Notes: generated from the sequence alone by a model not told the origin. A stretch of 64,000 nucleotides of DNA from Semisulcospira habei (GCA_036245525.1 BTPG01000004.1:156586046-156650045); one strand, 5' to 3'. Counted from the first letter of the stretch, positions 1-11,959 are shown. Made by a program: numbers and translations.

Positions 1-1050
1 CAACCTGTTTGATGTTGTTGCCTGGTTACGTTGGTCCTTCTCACGTCTAGGCGTGAAAGTCCTTCGTCGTACGCGTATTGCCGTCCTGTCTCTTTGGGCA
101 CGGACGTCCTCGTTCTCGTACGGTACACTCAGTTCTCGCTTGGACTTGGGTGTCTTGGTCCCAGTCAGAATCACTCAGAAGAGCTGGAGGGATGACCTCA
201 CATAGGTCCACTCCTGCGACTCGACGTCTTGGCGTCCGTCTTCCACTCTCGTTACAAGAACTCTAAAATAGACAACAAAAGTCCCAACGTAACACTTGCT
301 AAACACACAACATATTGGATCAATGAGAAACGTCACGTAACCTGGCTGATACAACTAACTCACACGTTCATTCACACACACACACGTGCTTCATAAACTA
401 TTTTCGTATCACCCCCATATCTCTGTCACTATCTTGAAACAGACTATAGCCTAACTGACACTCTTGCTATACATTACTCTATACCCTGGAAAAGACTATG
501 CTTACCCAACCACGTACTATCTTCATAGCGGCTTAGACATACACACTTCATATTCCTTTAGTCATCTAACTCGGTAAACAACTGTATACAGAAACACTGG
601 TTACTTCACCGAATTCTAAACATACTATAACTAAACCAAACCGGAACACCGCTATACAACCACATTAATCTTACCACGCATACTGTCTTTAACTAAACAA
701 CTATCAATACTAAGTTTATAGAAACATACCTGAAATCTAGGCTTCAGAGTCTTGGAATGCGGGCTAGGTAACTCGAACACAACCGTTCCATACGATAAGA
801 CAGCCCGCACTACCGATTTAGACCTCTGACAGTCACAGCTTCCGCCTAGAACTCACTAAACAGAACTCACTACAAATCCCGTGCTAACCATGTCTTACAG
901 ATTTCCACGTGCGTCTAATGCCACACGGACTATCTGCAAACAAACCGTTAACAAAACCCGTACCGTACTAATCCTACTCGTTAACAAAAACCGTACCGTA
1001 CTAATCCTAATGAATGAGCACTATGCACGAGCATAGAGCTTCATCACATG
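1..1050 (-). repeat. Dispersed repeat, inverted partner of 56918-58327
   Basis: The sequence reads as the reverse complement of 56918-58327 with few differences. It continues to the left window edge, so this end of the repeat is not seen. The match stops at about 1050, where the 191-bp satellite begins. The copy lacks the SINE-like insertion present in the partner; the uninterrupted target (TCACAGCTTCC) is at 833-843. A doubled segment (GTTAACAAAA..CGTACCGTACTAATCC) lies at 948-1010. I see no protein domain, and the element class is unknown; an LTR or the terminal part of a transposon is possible. Confidence 0.8.
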
Positions 1051-4000
1051 GCCCTATGCCGTCCGTCTTAGATTTATAGACCAAAAATGGCGTTCGGACC
1101 GGACTCCAAGCTGCTTCTCAGACGCCAGTGTAGGGGCTTCAGACAATACTGTCTTATGGCAAAACTATGCGTTGTGCCCTTTAATGCCTATCATTTATAT
1201 CATTTATGAATATAGAAAGGCATCCGGAACACATTCATACCTGTTTTATATGTCCCTATGCCGTCCGTTATAGCTTAAGAAAGCAAACATGGCGTACGGA
1301 CTGCCTCCAATTTGCTTCTCAGACAGTGTAGGGGGGCTTCAGACAATACTGTCTTATGGCAAAACTATGCGTTGTGCCCTCTAATGCCTATCATTTATGA
1401 ATATAGAAATACATCCGGAACACATTCATAACTGTTTTATTTGGCCCTATGCCGTCCGTCATAGGTTAAGAGACCAAAAATGGCGTAAGGACTGGCCTCC
1501 AAGCTGCTTCTCAGACAGTGTCAAGGGCTTCAGACAATACTGTCTTATGGCAAAACTATGCGTTGTGCCCTCTAATGCATATCATTTATGAATATAGAAA
1601 TGCATCCGGAACACATTCATAACTGTTTTATATGGCCCTATGCCGTCGATCATAGCTTACGAGACCGAAAATGGCGTATGTACTGGCCTCCAAGAAACTT
1701 TTCGGATACTGTAGGGGGGGCTTCAGACAATACTGATTTATGGCAAAACTATGCGTTGTGCCCTCTAATGCCTATCATTTATAAATATGGAAATGCTTTC
1801 TAAACACATGCATAATTGTTTTATGTGGCCCTATGCCGTCCGTCATAGATTTAGAGACCACAAATGGCGCTAGGACTGGACGCCAAGCTGCTTCTCAAAC
1901 AGTGTAGGAGGCTTCAAACAATACTGTCTTGTGGCAAAACTATGCGTTGTGCCCTCTAATGCCTATCATTTATGAATATAGAAATGCATCCGGAACACAT
2001 TCATAACTGTTTTATATTGCCCTTATACCGTCAGTCATAGATTTAGAGACCCAAAATGTCGTTCGGATTGGACTCCAAGCAGCTTCTAAGACAGTGTACT
2101 GGGGTTCAGACAATACTGTCTTATGGCAAAACTATACGTTGTGCCCTCTAATGCCTATCATTTATAAATATGGAAATGATTTCTAAAAACATTCATAACT
2201 GTTTTATGTGGCCCTATGCCGTCCGTCATAGATTTAGAGACCAAAGATGGCGTTCGGACTGGACTCCAAGCTGCTTCTCAGACAGTGTCGTGGGGCTTTA
2301 GACAATACTGTCTTATGGCAAAACTGTGCGTTGTGCCATATAATGCCTATCATTTATGAATATAGAAATGCATCCGAAACACATTCATAACTGTTTTATA
2401 TGGCCCTATGCCGTCCGTCATAGATTTAGAGACCAAACATGGCGTCCGGACTGGACTCTAAGCTGCTTCTCAGACAGTGTAGTGGGCTTCAGACAATACT
2501 GCTTATGGCAAAACTATGCGTTGTGCCCTCTAATGCCTATCATTTATGAATATAGAAATGAATCCGTACCACATTCATAACTGTTTTATATGGCCCTATG
2601 CCGTCCGTCATAGGTTAAGAGACCAAAAATTGCGTACGGATTGCCCTCCAATCTGCTTCTCGGACAGTGTAAGGGGGCTTCAGACAATACTGTCTTATGG
2701 CAAAACAATGCGCTGTGCCCTCTAATGTCTATCATTTATAAATATGAAAATGCTTTCTAAACACATTCATAACTGTTTTATGTGGCCCTATGCCGTCCGT
2801 CATAGATTTAGAGACCAAAAATGGCGCTAGGACTGGACTCAAAGCATCTTCTCAGACAGTGTAGAGGGTTTCAGACAATACTGTCTTATGGCAAAACTAT
2901 GCGTTGTGCCCTCTAATGCTTATCATTTATAAATATGAAAATGCTTTCTAAACACATTTATAACTGTTTTATGTGGCCCTATGCCGTCCGTCATAGATTT
3001 AGAGACCAAAAATGGCGTATGGATTGGACTCCAAGCTGCTTTTCTGTCAGTGTAAGTGGCTTCAGACAATACTGTCTTGTGGCAAAACTGTGCTTTGTGC
3101 CCTTTAATGCCTATCATTTATAAATATAGAAATGCATCCTGAACACATTCATACCTGTTTTTTATGTCCCTATGCCGTCCGTCATAGGTTAAGAAAGCAA
3201 AAATGGCGTACGGACTGCATCCAAGCTGCTTCTCAGACAGTGTAGGGGGCTTCAGACAATACTGTCTTATGGCAAAACTATGCGTTGTGCCCTCTAATGC
3301 CTATCATTTATGAATATAGAAATGCATCCGGAACACATTCATAACTGTTTTATTTGGCGCTATGCCGTCCGTCATAGGTTAAGAGACCAAAAATGGCGTA
3401 AAGACTGGCCTCCAAGCTGCTTCTCAGACAGTGTCAAGGACTTCAGAGAATACTGTCTTATGGCAAAACTATGCGTTGTGCCCTCTAATGCCTATCATTT
3501 ATGAATATAGAAATGCATCCGGAACACATTCATAACTGTTTTATTTGGCCCTATGCCGTCCGTCATAGGTTAAGAGACCAAACATGGCGTAAGGACTGGC
3601 CTCCAATCTGCTTCTGAGACAGTGTCAAGGGCTTCAGACAATACTGTCTTATGGCAAAACTATGCGTTGTGCCCTCTAATGCCGATCATTTATGAATATG
3701 GAAATTCTTCCCGATCACATTTGTATCGGTTTTACATGGCGCTATGCCGTCCATTATACAATTAAAGACCAAAAATGGTGAACGAACTGGCCTCCAAGAT
3801 GCTTATCAGACAGTGTAGGGGGGTTTCAGACAATATTGTCTTATGGCAAAACTATGCGTTGTGCCCTCTAATACCTATCATTTAATAATATAGAAATGCA
3901 TCCGGAACACATTCATAACTGTTTTATGTGGCCCTATGCCGTCCGTCATAGATTTAGATACCAAAGATGGCGTTCGTAATGGACTCTAAGCTGCTTCTCA

Positions 4001-4682
4001 GACAGAGTAGGAGGCTTCAGACAATACTGTCTTAAGGCAAAACTATGCGTTGTGCCCTCTAATGCATATCATTTATGAATATAGAAATGCATCCGGAACA
4101 CATTCATAACTGTTTTATATGGCCCTATGCCGTCCGTCATAGCTTAAGAGACCGAAAATGGCGTATGTACTGGCCTCCAAGCTGCTTTTCGGACAGTGTA
4201 GGGGGGTTTCAGTAAATACTGTCTTATGGCAAAACTATGCGTTGTGCCCTCTAATGCCTATCATTTATAAATATGAAAATGCTTTCTAAACACATTCATA
4301 ACTGTTTTATGTGGCCCTATGCCGTCCGTCATAGATTTAGAGACCAAAAATGGCGTAGGGACTGGACTCAAAGCATCTTCTCAGACAATGTAGGGGGTTT
4401 CAGACAATACTGTCTTATGGCAAAACTATGCGTTATGCCCTCTAATGTCTATCATTTATAAATATGAAAATGCTTTCTAAACACATTTATAACTGTTTTA
4501 TGTGGCCCTATGCCGTCCGTCATAGATTTAGAGACTAAAAATGGCGTACGGATTGGACTCCAAGCTGCTTTTCAGTCAGTGTAAGGGGCTTCAGACAATA
4601 CTGTCTTATGGCAAAATTATGCTTTGTGCCCTTTAATGCCTATCATTTATAAATATAGAAATGCATCCGGAACACATTCATA
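1051..4682 (+). repeat. 191-bp satellite array, first block (~19 units)
   Basis: Head-to-tail units of about 191 bp, with starts near 1187, 1388, 1579, 1771, 1963, 2155, 2347, 2539, 2730, 2918, 3112, 3301, 3493, 3684, 3876, 4069, 4258, 4450 and 4641. Each unit carries recognisable blocks such as ATGGCCCTATGCCGTCC, CAGACAATACTGTC and GCGTTGTGCCCTCTAATG. Two main subtypes differ just after the start: one reads GAAATGCATCCGGAACAC, the other GAAATGCTTTCTAAACAC. A third, more diverged type occurs at 3684 and 7376. Many units contain a ~64-codon open frame, which I do not regard as a gene. The array is broken at 4682 by a LINE and resumes at 6843. Confidence 0.95.
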
Positions 4683-4713
4683 GGCAGCAACACTGAATAA
4701 ATTCTTCTCAAGT

Positions 4714-5529
4714 GTGTTTGTGGAAGAAAATTTGAGTAATGTTCCGTTGCTTAGTAGAGGCTTAAAATCGAATGGGTGCACCGTAACAGATATCGTAATA
4801 ACTCCTGATATTGTCAAGAAAAAACTAAAGGAGTTGAATCCTTCCAAAGCTCAAGGTCCAGACTGCATCCCTCCCAGAGTTTTACAAGAGTTGTGTAATG
4901 AGTTGGCAGAGCCACTTTGCACATTGTTTACTTTTTCCCTTGAATCAGGTATTGTACCGCAAGACTGGCGAACCGCAGAGGTAAGTGTGATTTTTAAAAA
5001 AGGTTCTAGGTCAGATGCAGGAAACTACAGGCCAGTAAGCTTAACGTGTATAGTATGTAAAGTTTTAGAGTCTATAGTCCGAGATGAGATCGTTAATCAT
5101 TTCACAGTGAATAATATGTACACTGAATGCCAACATGGTTTTAGAAGGAAACGATCATGTGTTACTCAGCTACTACAGGTTATGGATGATATAACCTCCT
5201 TACTGGACAACAAAAAAACGGTTGACATCATATACTTAGACTTTAGAAAAGCATTCGACACTGTTCCTCATGAACGGCTTCTTCAGAAACTAGAGGCCTA
5301 TGGTGTATGTGGAAACATTTCCAACTGGATAAGAAGTTTTTTACATGCAAGAGAACAAATGGTAAAGGTTGGAGAAGCAAAATCGGACAAAATAAAGGTA
5401 CTGAGCGGCATACCTCAAGGTAGCATCTTAGGACCTATATTATTTACGATATTTATAAATGACTTGCCAGATTGTGTTAATAGCATGTGCAAAATTTTCG
5501 CAGACGATACTAAAATCTATAATGATTGA
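4714..5529 (+). pseudogene. LINE reverse transcriptase, N-terminal part (interrupted)
   Basis: This 271-codon frame holds the reverse transcriptase core of a LINE ORF2. In order it shows an AQGPDCIPPRVL block, the YRPVSL motif, the QHGFRRKRSC motif, the first catalytic aspartate in IIYLDFRKAFDTVPH, the SGIPQGSILGP motif, and the catalytic FADD at residues 262-265, just before the frame is cut by the SINE-like insertion at 5526. The endonuclease is missing through 5' truncation. Removing the insert plus one target duplication (401 bp) puts the frame in phase with 5943-6653, so the ORF was continuous when the SINE-like element landed. Enzyme role (family knowledge): target-primed reverse transcription of LINE RNA. 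Confidence 0.9.
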
Positions 5530-5912
5530 TTGATTGATTGTACATTGCTTAACGTCCCGACAGCAACAAGGCTTTCTCAGGACGTGCCTGCACTGCTTGT
5601 AAAAAAAAACAACTAAACAGAACATTGAATGTATGTCGCCAGCCGGTCCAATACGTTAAATAAACCTAAGACACGGGGCCTAAATAAAGCTAAGACCATT
5701 TAGCAACACATCCAATATCAAGAGCTACAGGCAGTGCAGACAGTAGAGAGAGTTTTACAAAGGCAAATACAGGTGAATGGACAAAGGGTAGACAGAAACA
5801 CATGCCCCAGAATAGAGAGGAAAACCCACCCTGTGGGGCTGACCAGGGTGACCCTGGGAACTAAAAAGTAGTTAACCCCACCCAAGTCCCCCAGGGCAGA
5901 CCCAGGTGGGGT
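5526..5912 (-). mobile_element. SINE-like element copy 1 (387 bp)
   Basis: Full-length copy flanked by AAAATCTATAATGA at 5512-5525 and 5913-5926. Oriented by its (AATC)n tail it lies on the minus strand. The 5' end (right side here) begins ACCCCACC and the 3' end reads GGGACGTTAAGCAATGTAC followed by AATC repeats. It disrupts the LINE reverse transcriptase directly after the FADD motif. No A or B box is recognisable, so I do not call it tRNA-derived. Confidence 0.92.
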
Positions 5913-5942
5913 AAAATCTATAATGAATCGAGCAATAAAGAC

Positions 5943-6653
5943 GTGTTGCAGCACGATTTGGATCACTTGCAAGAGTGGTCCGACACATGGGACTTACATT
6001 TTAATGTAGAGAAATGCAAGGTCTTACATGCTGGAAGGAACAATCCTGAACACGATTACTTGATGAAAGTGAACAGTAACATTAAAAAGGTGGTATCTTG
6101 TGAGGAGGAAAGAGATTTAGGTGTGGTCTTCGACAAAGTTCTATCTTTTGACCCCCATATTCAGAACTGCATCAATAAGGCCAACAAAATGGTTGGAGTA
6201 ATTAAGAGAACTTTTAATTATTTGGACAAGGACATTTTTAGTAAACTGTATAAATCACTAGTCAGACCACATTTAGAGTATGCAAACACTGTATGGTACC
6301 CAGGTTTAAAGAGACAATCAGCTGCGCTCGAAAGGGTACAGAGACGAGCAACAAAGCTGGTCAAAGAATGTAGAAATATGACTTATTCAGACAGACTCAG
6401 ATACTTTGGATTACACTCCTTACGCGGACGTAGAATACGGGGAGACTTAATCCAAGTTTTTAAAATTTATAATGGCATCGACGACCTAAAGTGGAACGAC
6501 TTTTTTGCAACACCATTCTGTGACAGAACCCGAAATTCTGAAGGGAAAATCTTTGTACAGCACTGTAACACTAACCTGCGGAAGTTTTGTTTTACTAACA
6601 GAGTTGCCATTGTTTGGAATGACTTACCAGTTTCATTAAAAAAAAGCATCTAA
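5943..6653 (+). pseudogene. LINE ORF2 C-terminal part
   Basis: This 236-codon frame continues the LINE ORF after the SINE-like insertion. It begins with the post-catalytic region (DLDHLQEWSDTWDLHFN..KC), then the VSCEEERDLGVVFD block and the LYKSLVRPHLEYANTVW segment typical of CR1/jockey-type ORF2 C-termini. It ends in frame at 6653. Roughly 190 bp of 3' untranslated sequence and the (ACT)n tail follow. The second copy, at 33562-33969 on the minus strand, encodes nearly the same sequence over its length. Confidence 0.88.
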
Positions 6654-6842
6654 TATAAATCCTTTTAAAAACCAGCTGGACGAATTACCAAAATTTAAAG
6701 AGATTTTTTATTCCTATGATGAATGGTTTTATAGGAAAATTGCATGCATAGCAGACCCATAAAGGAACTAAAGAAAGAAAGGACATTTATAAAGGCCTCA
6801 CGGCCTATTTTGTCCTCACAATACTACTACTACTACTACTAC

Positions 6843-7832
6843 TATACCTGTTTTATATGTCCCTATGCCGTCCGTCATAGTTTAAGAAAGCAAAAATGGC
6901 GTACGGACTGCCTGCAAGCTGCTTCTCAGACAGTGTAGGGGGGCTTCAGACAATACTGTCTTATGGCAAAAGTATGCGTTGTGCCCTCTAATGCCTATCA
7001 TTTATGAATATAGAAATGCATCCGAAACACATTCATAACTGTTTTATTTGGCCCTATGCCGTCCGTCATAGGTTAAGAGACCAAAAATGGCGTAAAGACT
7101 GGCCTCCAAGCTGCTTCTCAGACAGTGTAAATAGCTTCAGACAATACCGTCTTATGGCAAAACTATGCATTGTGCCCTCTAATGCCTATCATTTATGAAT
7201 ATAGAAATGCATCCGGAACACATTCATAACTGTTTTATTTGGCCCTATGCCGTCCGTCATAGGTTAAGAGACCAAACATGGCGTAAGGACTGGCCTCCAA
7301 GCTGCTTCTCAGACAGTGTCAAAGGCTTCAGACAATACTGTCTTATGGCAAAACTATGCGTTGTGCCCTCTAATGCCTAACATTTGTGAAAATGGAAATG
7401 CTTCCTGAACACATTTTTATAGGTTTAATATGGTGCTATGCCGACCATTTTACATTTAGAGACAACAATGATGTACAAACTGGCCTCCAAGCTGCTTCTC
7501 AGACAGTGTAGGGGGGCTTCAGACAATAATGTCTTATGGTAAACCTATGCGTTGTGCCTTCTAATGCATATAATTTATGAATATAGAAATGCATCCGGAA
7601 CACATTCATATCTGTTTTATATGGCCTTATGCCGTCCGTCATAGGTTTAGAGACCAAAAATGGCGTAAAGACTGATCTCCACGCTGCTTCTCAGACAGTG
7701 TAGGGGGGCTTCAGACAATACTGTCTTATGGCAAAACTATGCGTTGTGCCCTCTAATGCCTATCATTTATAAATATGGAAATGCTTCCTAAACACATTTG
7801 TAACTGTTTATATGGCCCTATGTCGTCCATCT
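6843..7832 (+). repeat. 191-bp satellite array, second block (~5 units)
   Basis: This continues the array of 1051-4682 after the LINE, with unit starts near 6995, 7186, 7376, 7567 and 7757. The partial first unit resumes at CCTGTTTTAT, exactly where the first block was cut. The array stops within a unit at about 7832, where the tRNA-derived SINE begins. Confidence 0.93.
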
Positions 7833-7833
7833 A

Positions 7834-8265
7834 GGGGAGCTGGGTGGCTCGGTGGTAAAAGCGTTTGCCTCCAGACCAAAAGGTCCTGGGTTCGAATCCA
7901 GCTTGGGTCAAAATTTGCTCAGACCCTTTTTCGTTGTCCCCGTCTTTAAAATCACCCTCGTGGTGGACAAAAGACGTTAAGCCCTAAACATTTATTTTCG
8001 TCCATCACTTTTCTCGGTGTCCCGGGATTAGGTCCCTTGGCGAATTGCCTGTTTTGTCATGATCGGTATACCATACTGTGGCTGTTAAGATTGTTGGCTG
8101 CTCTCTGCTGGCTGCCCTCTGCTGGTCCATAATTCTGCCAGCGCTAGCCTCACCTATCTGGTTTGTGAGTAGATTTGTGACCCGAGGATGCAAGTGTCAG
8201 CTACCTTAAAGGTTGAAGATATCTTTGTAAACTGAACGAATTAAAAAAAAAAAAAGCTTCATAAC
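7834..8265 (+). mobile_element. tRNA-derived SINE with poly(A) tail
   Basis: The head resembles a tRNA gene. An A-box-like TGGCTCGGTGGT lies at 7845-7856 and a perfect B box GGTTCGAATCC at 7889-7899, spaced as in a tRNA. RNA polymerase III transcription is expected from family knowledge. The body contains AGACGTTAAGCCCTAAA at about 7971-7987, similar to the 3' signature of other short elements here, and ends in an A-run at about 8252-8264. The block ATTCTGCCAGCGCTAGCC near 8132 is shared with the insertion at 10651-10826. The part after 8000 could be a second short element. I did not find a clear target duplication. Confidence 0.75.
7845..7899 (+). promoter_or_regulatory. Internal Pol III promoter (A and B boxes) of the SINE
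   Basis: TGGCTCGGTGGT at 7845-7856 fits an A box with small deviations. GGTTCGAATCC at 7889-7899 is an exact consensus B box. Their spacing matches a tRNA-type type-2 promoter. Confidence 0.8.
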
Positions 8266-9495
8266 AGGTAATTACTGACTTAAAAGAGTGTGAAGGCTAT
8301 TAGCTTTCATACTCTTGCTGTATTTCACAGGCAAGTAAGCTGACTGATTACCTCCCTTTCAAAAGACGGAACTGCGCATCCTCCGACGCAAAGTGCTTAT
8401 TTGATTTGCACTCATGTGGATCGACCATGTTTGGTGTTTGCAGTGTCTGCGGTTGGATGCGTACCGGGTATGTGCAGAGTCCCGCAAGCCCGGTTTTGAC
8501 GAAGTCGCCTGAACAAGTATCGGACAAATTTCAGCAATGAAACTGCACGCATTTGAATATTACACACTTGATTATCCATTTATGAGTTATGTACCTTGTG
8601 AACGGCTGCCATGTCTTGGTCAGCCAGCGAGGAAGGTGGAGGGAAGAGGGTTCCACTCTGCTTCATGACCAGTTAGTTAGTTATCGGGTTTAACGCCGAG
8701 CAGGCAACTCATGACCAGTTTGAACTGACATACTGTTAATTCACTATCTGACCAAATTAGTTTGTTTGTGGAACAACAGATGGTAGAGGGATTAGGGTAG
8801 GAACCCTTGCTCCCCCCCCCCCAACTCCCCCCCCCCCTTAACACATAAAAGATGACTTCAGGGACCCCAAAAAAGAAAATTGTGTTCCAAACCAGCCCCC
8901 ACACATGCTTAATAGGGGAACTGGAAGGAGGAGTAATGTCCAATTGTGCTAAATACTTCTAGGTATTATTGGCTTGTCATTCAAATTCATTGACTCCCAC
9001 TCCCCCACAGTTTAACTTTACAGCGTGTGCGCATCTGTTTTTGGATCAAGCTACCAGTACACATGTAAATAGAAAATACAATCGATGACGCTTAAGTCGA
9101 ACCTGCAGGGGAAATTTTGGTAAGTTGAAGTTTTCACCGAGTTGTTTGACTTAATCGTTGTTTTTCTATGGACCAAAATTGTGTTCATTCAGAAAGAACC
9201 GATAAAATGGTTTTCTGACAAAGGCATGTCAGAATTTACTGACTTCTGAAATAAATCCCTCAGATGCCAGGGAAAGAGATCGAGACGGACGGACAGACAG
9301 ACACCGTAATTCGTGGAACTGTCCCCGCGACTTTTGGAGGCAGCTATATTCAGGATGTTATTTTTCCCTGTGCCAATTTTCTCACATCCATGACTCAAGC
9401 AATTTACTCCCAAATGAACAAACTTTCGGACTTAAAGTTCAACAAATTCATTGCATGTGGATGCGAATTTAATCTGTATTCCATCTTTTCATCCT
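8266..9495. other. Intergenic, old repeat debris, no gene seen
   Basis: I see no coding region. The stretch holds a C-rich low-complexity run (8812-8837), the 34-bp insertion described separately at 8675-8708, and at about 9077-9170 an ACGCTTAAGTCGAACC-type segment resembling pogo/Tigger-like transposon ends. A similar inverted end lies at about 23060-23096. The transposon reading is weak. Confidence 0.5.
8663..8720 (-). mobile_element. 34-bp retroelement 3'-end insertion with TSD
   Basis: TCATGACCAGTT occurs at 8663-8674 and 8709-8720. Between them lie 34 bp whose reverse complement contains GCCTGCTCGGCGTTAAACCC followed by TAACT repeats. This looks like only the extreme 3' end of a LINE or SINE, integrated after almost immediate loss of reverse transcription. 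The same 3' signature (TTTAACGCCGAGCAGGC) recurs at about 19939-19955. Confidence 0.8.
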
Positions 9496-9789
9496 AGTAA
9501 AGTCAGGTGCCCTCGCGCTGGGACCATATGGCGTTGAGGCGCGTCCCCTGGGTGGTGGATAGGGGGTCCCTCGCGAGAGGGGTGCACCGAATGAAATAAG
9601 GTGCCGTGAACCAACATGGTCTAAGGGAAGGTGACCCCGACAGAAAACCCCTGGTCATCCTAGTAAGGGGGTTGGGCGTGGGGGTAGCTTCCCCACCCTG
9701 CAAAAAAGGAAATAGCTACAAAAACGCCGACGAAAAGACAAACAGTAATTCCTTTCCTGGAGGAGGAAGGTTCTTCTACCAGAAGATTT

Positions 9790-11670
9790 ATGACGTCCTG
9801 TGGTGAAAGCCGGAAGTCTTCGGAAGCCACAGGACCGAGCCACCTCTCTCTATCCAGGGACACAACCATGGGCACATGGAATGTCAAGACCATGTACCAG
9901 AGCGGCAAGGCTGCCCAGATAGCAGCATAAATGCAAAAGTACAACCTTTCCCTGCTAGGTATCAGTGAAGCCAGATGGACGAAAGTCTGGCCAGAAAAGG
10001 CTGTTAAGTGGGGAGATGATTCTGTATTCAGGTTATGAAGAGGAGAATACCCCCCATACAGAAGGAGTAGCATTCATGCTGTCACCAGTGGCACAGAGAG
10101 CGCTGATGGGATGGGAACCTCTTGGGCCAAGAATTATCACAGCAGCCTTTAGAACCAAGAAAAAGCTCAAGCTGAACGTCATCCAGTGTTATGCACTCAC
10201 TAATGACAGTGACGAGGAAGAGAAACAAGAGTTCTACGACCGACTCCAGAGTGCCATGGACAAATGTGCGGAGCGAGACATCACCATGGTCATGGGCGAT
10301 TTTAATGCCAAAATAGGGGAGGACAACACCGGATACGAAGAGGTAATGGGGAGACAGGGACTAGGGGAGATGAGTGAGAACGGGGAGAGGTTTGTAGACT
10401 TTTGTGCTCTAAACAGACTTGTCATTGGAGGCAGCATCTTCCCACACAGAAGAATACACAAAGCAACTTGGTCTCACCTGACCATACTACAGAGAACCAA
10501 ATAGACCATATCTGCATTAGCAAGAAATTTAGAAGATCCCTTCAAGATGTTCGAGTGAGGAGGGGAGCAGATGTCGCCTCAGACCACCATCTGCTCACCT
10601 TAAAAATAAAGCTCAAGCTAAAGAAAAGCCGCACAGAGACAACGAGAAGAAGGGATGTAGACGATTGTCTTGTTCTATACCTGCGTATTTCTCTGTGGGC
10701 TGGCGAATGGGTGCCTGATAGGCGGGGGCAGGGGATCTAACTGTTCGTCTGTCCAGCGCTGAGTGATTCCCCTTGGTTTGTTGTACAATTCTGCCAGCGC
10801 TAGCCTCACCTATCTGGTTTGTGAGTAACGAGAAGACAGCACTATAATGTAGGCCTCCTGAGAGAGACTGGAGTGAGAGAAGAGTTCAAACTGGTGCTGT
10901 CCAACCGGTTTCAAGCGCTACTGGAACTGGTAAATGAAGAGGAGGCGGTCACCACAGAGCAGCAGTGGAAGGCAGTTAGAGAGGCGCTGAACTCAACCTG
11001 CAAAGACACTGTAGGGTTCAGGAAGGACTGGCTGTCAGCACAGACCTTGAAGAAGATAGAAGTGAGGAAGCAGAAGAAAGCAGTTGTCAACAACATTCGC
11101 ACGAGAGCAGCCAAAGCAAGGGCACAGGAGGAATACTCGGAAGCCAACCCGAGGTGAAGAGGAGTATCAGGGCAGACAAGAGAGCCTACACAGACGGCCT
11201 AGCAGCAGAGGCAGAAAAAGCAGCAGGCAGCGGCAACATGAAACAGCTCTACGACATTACCAGAAGATTGTTGGGCAAGTATGGCCATACAGAAAGACCA
11301 GTAAAAGACAAAGAAGGCAAGCCTATTGCAGACAGAGCAGACCAACTCGACAGATGGGCCGAGTATTTTGAAGAGTTACTGAACAGACCCAGCCCACCCA
11401 ACCCCCCAGACATCCAGCCAGCAGAGACCGACCTACCCATCAGCTGTGACAGACCCAGCCGGGAAGAGATCAGAAGAGCAGTGGCATTTTTGAAAAACGG
11501 CAAAGCAGCAGGGCCAGATGGCATCCCAGCAGAGTCTCTGAAAGCAGACCTAGAGACAACAGTAGAGATGCTGTACCCACTGTTTGGAAAGATCTGGGAA
11601 GAGGAGGTGATGCCGGCTGACTGGAAGGAGGGGGTACCTAATCAAGCTTCCCAAGAAAGGCGACCTCACC
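9790..11670 (+). pseudogene. RTE ORF2, endonuclease and start of RT (broken)
   Basis: This aligns by eye with the first ~560 codons of the intact ORF at 50812. It has the TWNVKTMYQ endonuclease start, the MGDFNAKIGED motif, the IDHICISKKF segment, and the GPDGIPAES motif opening the reverse transcriptase. A TAA lies near 9928 in the segment reading QIAA-stop-MQKY, frames shift near 9980 and 11150, and a 176-bp element interrupts at 10651. Coding similarity ends in the PKKGDLS region at 11670, where the L2-like element begins, and resumes at 17020. Family role: APE-type endonuclease nicks target DNA and RT copies the element RNA. Confidence 0.9.
10651..10826. mobile_element. 176-bp short insertion with 10-bp TSD
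   Basis: AACGAGAAGA at 10641-10650 is repeated at 10827-10836. The host RTE sequence is continuous across the insert when compared with 51660-51690. The insert begins AGGGATGTAGACGATTGTC and ends CTATCTGGTTTGTGAGT. Its first ~130 bp recur at 36572-36705, and its last ~40 bp recur in the SINE at about 8132-8172. It is a short non-autonomous element of unknown class, with no tRNA-like promoter seen. Confidence 0.85.
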
Positions 11671-11959
11671 CCCTCCTTCGCTTGCTTTCTCTTCCTCCTC
11701 CCCTCCTCCCCCTTTTTCCTCCCCGTCACCCTCCCCATCCCTCTTCCTCATCTTTTTATACTCCCCTTCCTCCCCCTCTCCCCACCCCCCTCTCGCATCC
11801 TCTTTCTTACCCGGTTATCCTTCCCCGACTGTTCCTCCTCCCCACTCCACCCCTCACTCCTCTTTCCCCCCTCCATCCTCTCTCCCCCCTCCCTACCCTC
11901 CCTCTCCTCTGTCCTCTTCTTCGTCCGTTTCTTCTCCCTCTGCTGTCTCTTCCAACCTA

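Larger units (their letters stand above)
4683..6842 (+). mobile_element. 5'-truncated jockey/CR1-like LINE inserted in the satellite
   Basis: This non-LTR retrotransposon starts inside its second ORF and ends in an (ACT)n tail at about 6824-6842. It splits a satellite unit: the array reads ..ACATTCATA before it and CCTGTTTTAT after it, which are adjacent in intact units such as the one at 1231. A clear long target duplication is not visible. The element carries a SINE-like insertion at 5526-5912. A second copy of the same family lies on the minus strand at 32303-33970. Confidence 0.9.

Noticed and set aside
1397..7380. Series of ~64-codon ORFs in the satellite (MNIEMHPEHIHNCF.. type)
   Set aside because: They follow from the 191-bp repeat unit, are broken in about half of the units, and have no domain. 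Treated as satellite, not genes.
7834..7905. Functional tRNA gene
   Set aside because: A and B boxes are present, but the acceptor stem does not pair convincingly and a SINE body and poly(A) tail follow.
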